Origin: Chaetoderma sp. LZ-2023a
Taxonomy: Eukaryota; Mollusca; Caudofoveata; Chaetodermatida; Chaetodermatidae
Direction: 5' to 3'
Assembly: GCA_034401795.1 (NCBI GenBank)
Contig: CM067373.1
Location: 38,427,669 to 38,491,668, forward strand
DNA length: 64,000 bases
The position numbers were made by a program, and so were the translations under genes. Every line of letters begins with the position of its first letter. Position 1 is the first letter of the stretch. Positions 20,285 through 28,777 of the stretch are shown here, piece after piece. The notes beneath the pieces are model-generated. The model saw nothing but the letters and a program-made list of their open reading frames with translations. It was not told the DNA's origin and ran no database searches.

Positions 20285-22256
20285 CTCGGTGCGCGGGCGG
20301 CTGCCTGGCTGACTGCGCCTGAGGAGCCTGCGCCCCCCCTCGCTGCTGGCCGAATCGCACGCGGCCGAGGCCGGCGCTGCGATGGTGGTTGGCCTCTGAC
20401 CTGGCCACTACCACCTCGAGCCTGCAGGGGACGATACGCAGGGGGTGCGGCGCGAACGTTGGCACGACGAAGCACCTCAAACTGCTCGCGCAGCGCCCTC
20501 TGGTTATTGACCAGAGTAACCGTCTCCTGGAGGTGCCTACACCCCTCACCTCCAAAGAGACCAGGACCTGTCATAGGCGTACGTAGTAGCCTATTGTAGA
20601 GGTCCTGGGACGGGCACAGATTATCCAAGGCAAAAGTGCGCCTTGCCCGGACACTCCTGGTCACCGCCCGCGTCATACAGTCCAGAGCCAGGTTGATACC
20701 ATCCTGGATGGCTCGCTGGACTGTGACCGGACTTGGCTGGCGCGATGCGGATGCTGTTACTACCCCTTGTAACAGCTGGGAGACGTGGGACAGAGCGGCA
20801 ATCGAAGCCCTCCCACTCTCCTCCGCATCACGCAACGCGGCATTTGCTGAACGCAACGCGTTCGAACACAAGAATCCCGTGTCAGAACGGGAGCCTGGCC
20901 GCGCATCCTCACCCAAAGCCGCGCGGTCATCCACGCTCGGCTTCGGTACCACACCGTACCGCTGGTAGTCCAGGGGCATGATGCGGCAATGCCTGGCCAC
21001 CTCGCGCGGGGCCTTAGCGAGACGTCCACTCGACTTAATGGACGTCTCCGCCGCCTCGAACATGTCTACGACATAGCGTTAGCAGTAGGCTTACCAGCTA
21101 ACCACCGCCTATGCTCACGCTGGCTAGCCGACTGCTCCACGGGCAGATCTGGTCTAACACTCACCAACCACTGGCAAGCGTCAGACCAATCCTACTCCGT
21201 GGCTAGCTGCGAGCGCTCTACAAGACGGGGGCCTTCGTCTTCCTCCAGAGCGCAAGCAACAGAGCTTGACGGCGGGTACGCTGATATCCCTGGCAAGCCA
21301 GGGAGAACATGCGGGCCTGACAATACCGGCATGCTAATATCACTGGTTTGACCAGGAGCAGGCGCCGTGGTAGAGCGCGGGGCATATACCGCCCCACCAC
21401 GGCCCCGGCCAGCACCAGCGACACTCTCGGCAAGCCGAGGTATGCGGTACCGCTGGCCTTCAGCGCCCAGGGCCACAGTCTGAACCGTGGATTCTACCCC
21501 TGGGAGAGTAGAACCGTGGAAAAAGGCGTCTGTATTCCCCGCGAGGGGCGCACAAACGTCATATTCCATGGCCACGTCTTCAGACGGCGACCCCAACAGG
21601 TAATCATCATCCTCCTGGCCAGAAAGATTAGACTCCGGGTCAGCAAAGAGAGCTAACCCGGACTGGCCAGGGAAGGTGCCATACGAGGTACTGGCAGCCG
21701 CGGTGTGCGGATACCCCTGGACTGAGGAGCAGCCCGCGGGTTCCAGCGACGACCGTCCACGGTCCCTATTGGGCGCGGCAATAAGCCTGCTGCCAGGGCC
21801 GTGGAACACCCCCTCTAATGGGGCCACCTCTGAATCTTCAAACAACGGAAGCGTACTAAGGAACGTTGATTCAGAGGTGGGGATTACCTGCTCCGAAGCA
21901 GATGATGAGGTCAATAAAGGATTTGGTCCAGGAAGCATGCCACGAAGCAACTCTGGAACCAAATCCTTGATTGTCCTCCTCATCTCTCCCAACATCTCGG
22001 TCCGGAAGGCCTCCATGTCCACCGCGGACGAGGCCTTCCTCTTACCCTTCTTACTTACGACCTCTTTTTTCAGCTTCTTTTTCTCCTCCTCCAACTTGTC
22101 CTTCGCCTGCAAGCACAAGAATTCGGACATTAGCTCGCCCCCCCAGTGCTTACATATCTCGCAATTAAGCAAGGGACCACAGGGGCTACACTGAAAACAT
22201 AGATGAGGGCCAAACTTGTCCCTCAAAAATCGTCCACAGGACGCACAACCAGGTCT
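20229..22256 (-). pseudogene. E3 ORF1 gag-like main exon, deletion and frameshift
   Basis: A 25-bp deletion at about 21076, between short CAT direct repeats, splits the frame into 21192-22226 and 20239-21063. An additional C near 20336 shifts the Arg/Gly tail. The finger (CASC ... CFQCSPC ... CEIC) and acceptor (CAG before 22256) are intact, so the truncation is a late event. Confidence 0.88.
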
Positions 22257-23000
22257 CTGAAAAAGGCCAAAGGACGAGGAGTATGAGCAAACTAGTTAAG
22301 CTTAGAAAACTCACCAACTCAAGAGAAGAAAAAATGATCATAAAGATCATAATTTTTATCAGAAACCAGCTTCGGACAACTTTAATTGTAAATAAAGAGC
22401 AAGACTGATTATGACGTCATTAATCCTATGACAGGAAAAAATCGATCCACAACAAACATCCCAGTGCAAGGACGAATTGTATCTCTAACCAGAACATGTG
22501 CAGAATGGACATTTCGACTACACAAGCATCAGATAAATACTGATAACAATGGCAAATAGTGTTAATTATCTCCCTTTCTCATATCAATAATTAATACCTG
22601 ACACCTTGTCTAGACAAACCATCCAACCTGATGAACTGGAGCACTCCACCACTGAACGCCTCTTAACTCTCTCCACCTCAAGGGGAAGGAATTGGATCAA
22701 GAGGGCAAAGTGAGAAGACCTTTATAATAGGCCTCCAACTCACTGGACATAGAATTTTTGGTTAGATAACCTAACAGTATTAGTAGGAAATGGAACCATG
22801 GTGGAGAGACACAAACCCTCTGCTGATGTCATGTCCTTATTTCTCCTTCACACAGACCTGTGGACATAAACACAAAGAGAGATTAGTCTTATATAGCACC
22901 TAGTTGAAAAAAATCAACTAATTAAGGCTTATCACGTTTAGCGCGAGTCCCGGAAACACATTACAACGGGACAAAACTCGCTAATTTTACTAGAAGTCAC

Positions 23001-23051
23001 CTGATTTAAAGGTCCAAGGCCCTCCTGTGGCGAAGTCACTCTCTCAGCCAT
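23001..23051 (-). CDS. E3 candidate gag exon 1 (17 codons)
   Basis: MAERVTSPQEGLGPLNQ, ending CAG before GTGACT. The intron 22257-23000 is 744 nt, and both ends are phase 0. Confidence 0.72.
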
Positions 23052-23142
23052 CTTTGTCAGGTAAAAACGTCTATTTAAAAGTCTTAAAAAGCTTTGAAAA
23101 GCGTATAGAAAGATCTTATCATGAAAGCATGTGTTGTCTCTC

Positions 23143-23320
23143 AGCCAATAAATTAGCAAAGAGGAAGTGCTAGTCTGCGCATGCGCGGTGGTGGGGCTGG
23201 CATCCGCCAGACTACGCTCTGACTCCCTGCCCAGTAGGGGCACCTAACTGTTTTAATCTGAGTGTTTATTGAGTGAAAGCCAATATTTAGCAATATCAAA
23301 AGTATTAGGGAGGTAAGTAT
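23143..23320. repeat. E3 right ITR
   Basis: Inverted partner of 16384-16558, ending at GTGAAA 23335. Confidence 0.93.
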
Positions 23321-23335
23321 ACTCTTGATGTGAAA

Positions 23336-24510
23336 AAACTTTACTGGCCCTTAGTGCCTAATCATATCTCCAAAATTTCGGACCAATCCACTTAGCGGTT
23401 CTGGAGAAGTCGTTTTCGCAAAAACTAGGTCATTCAAGATGACCGCCAAAGCATTAGGCCAATCAAGTTCTCTTGAATAAACTTGGTTCAGTGTTTGCCG
23501 CAGATCAAAGTGCAAATTTGAAATCAGCATTTTAACCTCAAAATCCTTCAAATAAAAAAATCCAATATGGCCTCGAAACATTCTACATTTTGGCGGCCAT
23601 GTTTTTTGATGGTTCAACTTCCCTTGAAGAAACTTTAATGGCTCTTATTCCCTAATCCAATTTCCCAAATTTCCCTTCAGTGGTTCTAAAGAAGATGTTT
23701 TCGCAAAAACTAGGTCATCCAACATGGCCGTGCAACCATTAGGTCAATCAAGTTCTCTTGATCAAACATGGCTAGCTCATGCCATAGATGATGTTTCATG
23801 AGTTCTGAATCGATTCCCTAAGCAGTTTCGGAGATTTTTAAAGGCATTTCTAGAAATCAGCCAAAATCCAAGATGGCCACTGACCAAACTACCCGATTGG
23901 CTTCGTTTGAACAAACTTGAATCTCTATGCCCTAAGGATGCTTCCTGCCAAATATAATTGAAATCAGCCCAGTGGTTCTTGAGAAGTTGTTTAAAGAAAA
24001 TGTTGACAGATGCCGGATGCAGGACGGGCGGATGATGGATGGTTGCCATGGCATAACTTTACTTGGCCATTCTGGCCAGTTAAGCTAAAAACTTTCAGCG
24101 GTTCTAGAGAACACGTATTCGCGAAAACTAGGACATCCAAGATGACCACCGAATCATTTGGTCAAGCAAGTTCTCTTGACCAAACTTGGCTTAGTTCTTG
24201 CCCTAGATGATGTTTCATGAGTTCTGAATCGATTCCCTAAGCAGTTTTGGAGAAGATTTTTAAAGGCATTTCTAAAAATCGGCCAAAATTCAAGAGGGCC
24301 ACCGACAAAATTGCCCGATCAGCTCCGTTTGAACAAACTTAAATCTCTATGCCCTAAGGATGCGTCCTGCCAAATATAATTCAAATCGGCCTAGTAGTTC
24401 TTGAGAGTCATTTAAAGAAAATGTTGACAGATGCAGGATGCAGGATGCCGGACGGATGGATGATGGACGGTCGCCATGGCATAAGTTCATTCTGGCCAGT
24501 TAAGCTAAAA
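23336..24510. repeat. Dispersed/tandem repeat block, about 420-bp spacing
   Basis: The same segment (GATGATGTTTCATGAGTTCTG and neighbours) occurs near 23787 and 24206. Other sub-blocks, such as CAAGTTCTCTTGA and AAAACTAGG, recur several times. It ends in GGATGCAGGATGCCGGACGG-like purine-rich sequence followed by GCCATGGCATAA. No gene was found; the short frames are shadows of the repeat. Confidence 0.7.
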
Positions 24511-25849
24511 ACGTATTAAAGATTGGATTAGTATGTGACTGCTGCAACTGACATGTTTCTTAGATATATTTTATTTAGAATAGGTGCATAGATTCAGAGA
24601 AAACAGGATGAAATCCATATCAGCTATTCTATCTCTGAAGTTATGCAAGCTCATAAGCTATAACTTCTCTTTGAAATGAAATAACTTAAAATGGAATGTG
24701 TCATGCACTATATGCTTCACGCCAAGGTGGGAATGTTAGAGACCACCCCTTCAGTTCTATGAAAAGGTTATGTGTATGTACCATTAAAATCAATCCTGTT
24801 GATAGGAGCTGGACGCTCAGTCAGACTAATACATTGTTTCAGAGTACAGGATGGTCCATTGTTCCACGGAACAGATACATCTTTAGTGAGCTGGCATAAT
24901 ACTCTGAAAATCAATCAATACAAGCATGCTTTATAGACCCAAATACTATTGAGTTACTGTAATTTAACGATTGCTACAGTATTTCACCTATTAGTAGCAT
25001 ATGCTCCAACAGAAGCCCAGTCGCTAATTTTGATATATGAGCTCCAATGATTTCTTAGCAGTTTGAAAATGCCAAAACTCTGTATTAGATGCCCATGCTC
25101 TAACTCAGCAGTTTCCATCTGGAAAAGATTTTGAAGACCAAATTTGACCAATTTTTGTAAGAATAGCATATACGCATGGCAGAATATTAATAGCAATCAT
25201 GTCACGGGATCGCTCTCCCTTACACCAATCTCAGCCCCTCATACATTGGCGGCCACCACCCACCCCAACACCCCCCCTAAAAATCAATGTCGGCTTCGGC
25301 TTTGTAAGTCTCAGCCACCTATTAGTTTATTACTAATAGTAGTAGGTCAAATATATTCAAGATATTCAACACTTTTGTGGTAAAAATTCATGTAAAACAG
25401 GCTTGGCGTGATAAGCACCTTCCTTACAAAATTTTTTATTTAAGACTAAATTTATATACCAACCAAGTGGTCCATCTATTTTGCGCATCTATTTTGTAAT
25501 GTAAGCGACCAACATAAAATGATCCGAAACGGAGTTATCCTTATCATTATCAGAGAATTACAAGAGATATTAAAAGATACCAAATATCTCGCCTTCTTAT
25601 GTTGCCGCAGGACATCGTCTGCCATGGACTAAATATTCTGTGAAAAGATAATGTCCAAGACATGTACATATATAGAATAAGAGTTATCAGAAGATAGCAG
25701 ATAGCTTACCTGTATATTAATTTTACATCACAGGATATGAAACCGTTTGCGGGATCGATTCAAAAGCAAGTACATTATCATGATACAGGCTACATTTAAG
25801 AAGCCTATATAGCAAATCTAAACATTTTATCTAAACTACAGAAGCATAA
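24511..25849. other. AT-rich intronic or intergenic sequence, no gene recognised
   Basis: A 70-codon minus frame at 24984-25196 has no splice context or family I recognise. The remainder lacks sustained open frames. Confidence 0.4.
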
Positions 25850-26360
25850 TAACCATAACCTGGATGCAAATCAGGCCGAAAATAATCAAAGTCTAAACCC
25901 AGTAAAAATATGTCAAAAATTTTTTAATCTATTTCTTTTTTATGTGGGCTAGTCCAAACTACAAGATAGAACAAATCCGTGAACTTTTATTCAAATCGGA
26001 TAAGCTCCTGTTAATGTAGATAATGTTTGAAAAAATCTTAACACCAGTATAATGAGTATAACCTGAATGCAAATCAGTCCAAAAATAATCAAATGCTGTA
26101 AAAGAAAATGTCAAAATTTTGAACATCTTTCTTTTTTGCGTGGACTAGTCCTAAGCATTGTATAGAACAAATCTGCGAAGTTTTATTCAAATCGGATAAC
26201 CCTCTTGTTGCCTAAATTGTCATTTGAAAAAAGCTTAACCACAACATAATGTGTATAATATGCATACAAATCAGGCCTAAAATTATAAAAGTTCAAACAC
26301 TGAAAAAATATGGAAAAAATTTTAAATCGATTTCTTTTTTATGTGGATAATACCTAAAAC
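25850..26360. repeat. Degenerate tandem repeat, ~200-bp unit, three copies
   Basis: ATGCAAATCAGGCC-type cores followed by AAAATAATCAAA and TTTCTTTTTTATGTGG recur at about 25862, 26065 and 26263. Confidence 0.65.
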
Positions 26361-26753
26361 CATGGAAAAATTATTATGGGGCTGCAGATTAGCAAGATTG
26401 GGGCAAGATGTTAGTGTGAATAGATTTCTTTACTTGCTATGGTATTCCTTCAAATTCTACAGATGGGACTAACAGATGAGGCGAAATATAGTGGCGATAA
26501 TTGATATAGACATGAACAAACGGAGGTGCTTATATCAAAATTGTTTTAATTATTCTTTCCACCATTGCTGATGGACCTTACTTAGCATTGCACTTCTTGA
26601 CAAATTGTCTGCAATGGGCACATAATAAAGATAATCATGATAAAAATATGTACATATGGCTACTAACAGAGTTAGCATCTCAATAACAGATTGACAAGAC
26701 AAAGTGATATAGATGTCAAAATTAACATTCTTGTTAAGCTTGATAATACTTAC

Positions 26754-26828
26754 GATTTTGAGTTTTTCTTATGAGATTGTGAATGAACTGGCTTTGTTAG
26801 TTTTGTCTGTGGTTGAAACATCGTCCTC
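26754..26828 (-). CDS. Host gene exon g (most downstream recognised)
   Basis: The acceptor TTATTTCAG lies just right of 26828, and GTAAGT follows 26754. It is open for 24 codons plus split codons, beginning RTMFQPQTKLTKPVHS and ending in a Lys/Ser-rich tail. It enters with one base, fitting the two bases left by exon 35010-35100. If the donor is not used, the frame ends at TAA immediately after (KKNSKS then stop), so this could be the last coding exon. Confidence 0.6.
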
Positions 26829-26899
26829 CTGAAATAACACAGAAACATTGTAGTGAGACACATAGTCCTTCTGAAATGACACACAAACAGTGAAGATGT

Positions 26900-27315
26900 A
26901 CTTATTGTCTACTGTTGCACACCAAACTTGCTTATTGGCTGCTGTTACATACTAGACTTGCTTATTGGCTGCTGTTGCAGACCAGACTTGCTTATTATCT
27001 GCTGTTACATACTAGACTTGCTTATTGGCTGCTGTTGCATACCAGACTTGCTTATTGTCTGCTGTTGCATACCAGACTTGCTTATTATCTGCTGTTGCAT
27101 ACCAGACTTACTTATTGTCTGCTGTTGCATACCAGACTTACTTATTGTCTGCTGTTGCATACCAGACTTACTTACTGGCTGCTGTTCCATAGCAGACTTA
27201 CTTATTGTCTGCTGCCGCATACCAGACTTACTTATTGTCTGCTGTTGCATACCAGACTTACTTATTGTCTGCTGTTGCATACCAGACTTACTTACTGGCT
27301 GCTGTTGCATAACCA
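26900..27315. repeat. 30-bp minisatellite array A
   Basis: About 13-14 head-to-tail 30-bp units related to ACCAGACTTACTTATTGTCT. The period is exactly ten codons, which makes several frames open on both strands (10-residue repeats such as QQQTISKSGM on the minus strand). On the minus strand every unit carries AATAAGTAAG, a 5' splice-site match. Confidence 0.9.
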
Positions 27316-27390
27316 GACAACTCAATCTTGTTTTTAATCCTTTAACGGTCAAAAGAAAATCAAAATATCCATGAATTTAATGTCCATTTG

Positions 27391-27498
27391 CAGGCCAAGA
27401 GAAGATATTTTTGGAAATTTACCACAGGAATGACTGGCTCGGTTATCGAGCCAGTCATTCCAGTAATAAATTTTCAAAAATAGTTTTCTCTTGGCCTG
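27391..27498. repeat. Foldback (hairpin) element next to array A
   Basis: The outer arms CAGGCCAAGAGAA and TTCTCTTGGCCTG are perfect complements. The inner arms GGAATGACTGGCTCG and CGAGCCAGTCATTCC (27427-27461) surround a 5-nt loop. A related module lies at 55659-55691 beside array B. Confidence 0.8.
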
Positions 27499-27589
27499 CT
27501 AATGGTCCTTCTTACAGACCACTGTAGAGGATGGTTTGGGCCAGCTGGGCCATTAAAGGGTTAAATGGCAATGGTTTGTATGATGCATA

Positions 27590-27868
27590 ACCAGATGATG
27601 TAACCTTGTTTATTAAATTTCAATGGTTTGGTTGATGCATAACCAGACTTACTTATTGCCAACTATAGCATAAGCAAACTTACTTATTGCCGACTATAGC
27701 ATAACCAGACTTTATTGCAGACTATAGGATAACGAGACTTTATTGCAGACTATAGGATAACCAGACTTTATTGCAGACTATAGGATAACCAGACTTTATT
27801 GCAGACTATAAGATAACCAGCCTTTCTTGTTGCAGACTATTTCATAACCAGACATACTTATTGCGGAC
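27590..27868. repeat. Minisatellite array A, ~31-bp variant, left of E4
   Basis: Units related to TAGCATAACCAGACTTTATTGCAGACTA. The array continues on the other side of E4 at 34897-35030, so E4 landed inside it. Confidence 0.85.
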
Positions 27869-27908
27869 TAAACGAAATCTAGGATTTCTTTTTTCACGAG
27901 AGAGTTGA

Positions 27909-28084
27909 TACTTACCTCCCTAATACTTTTGATATTGCTAAATATCGGCTTTCACTCAATAAAACACTCAGATTAAAAACAGTTAGGTGCCCCTACTGGG
28001 CAGGGAGTCAGAGGTAGTCCGGCGGATGCTCGCCCCACCACCGCGCATGCGCCGACTACTACTTCCTCTGGCTCATTTATTGGC
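27909..28084. repeat. E4 left ITR
   Basis: Identical to the inverse of 34704-34881 up to the last few inner bases. Confidence 0.94.
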
Positions 28085-28150
28085 TAACACATGCAACTAC
28101 CAAGAGCCTGAAGACCGAGCCTCTGTGGGGCGGAGAGGCCGGGTCAGTAT

Positions 28151-28252
28151 CTAGGGAGGTAAGTATCAACTCTCTCGTGAAAAAAGAAATCCTAGATTTC
28201 GTTTATTTCACATCAAGAGTATACTTACCTCCCTAATACTTTTGATATTGCC
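28151..28252. repeat. E4 ICR
   Basis: Left-end complement joined to right-end complement (TTTCGTTTA then TTTCACATC), matching both E4 termini. Confidence 0.92.
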
Positions 28253-28777
28253 AGAATTCGAAAGTGAATCTGGCGGGAGGGAGGCGAGGTCAAAAGACCA
28301 GCTCTTCCCTATACGCTTTCAAGCGTTTAAGGCACTTATGACGTCTGAAACTGTGTGAAAACACAGTCAGGATTTGATAAACCATCGGATAACACAACCG
28401 ATGCCTGAGAGATGACCGATTTGTCATATGCGCTCCCCCCCCTCCCTTGGGAGGAAGATTAAATGACCTCAATGTCCTACACGCTCTCTTCGTACTAGTG
28501 CTAAGTACTATAGGACAAAGACGAAAAGGCTCCATTTTCGTATACTCTCTCTAAAGAACCACAACCCACATAAACCATCACCATATTAATAACACTGGGT
28601 AACGTGACAATACAAACAATGAACAACACATGAACAAGACTGACCTTGTTGTACTAGGAAGCTGTCATCATGAATCCAGTAGAGAAGGATGATACAGTCC
28701 CGACAAGTGGTTGTCACCGTCGCTGAATGGCGAAGTATATAAGCAATGCGGAGGCACTCTTCACAAACATAAAGCGG

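Larger units (their letters stand above)
16344..23335 (-). mobile_element. DIRS-like retrotransposon E3, complete
   Basis: The 6992-bp element runs from TAAACG to GTGAAA. ORF2 and ORF3 are open, while gag has a 25-bp deletion and a 1-nt insertion. It lies in a dispersed repeat. A related repeat unit (CTTGAAGAAACTTT at about 23625) gives the likely empty site, showing insertion without duplication. Confidence 0.95.

Noticed and set aside
25640-25720. Exon ending in ATACAG before GTAAGC at about 25710
   Set aside because: All three minus-strand frames upstream contain stops within a few codons and no acceptor is convincing.
26915-27352. Long frames on both strands with 10-residue repeats
   Set aside because: The 30-bp satellite period is a multiple of three, so stop-free units give open frames automatically in several phases; no start or splice context.
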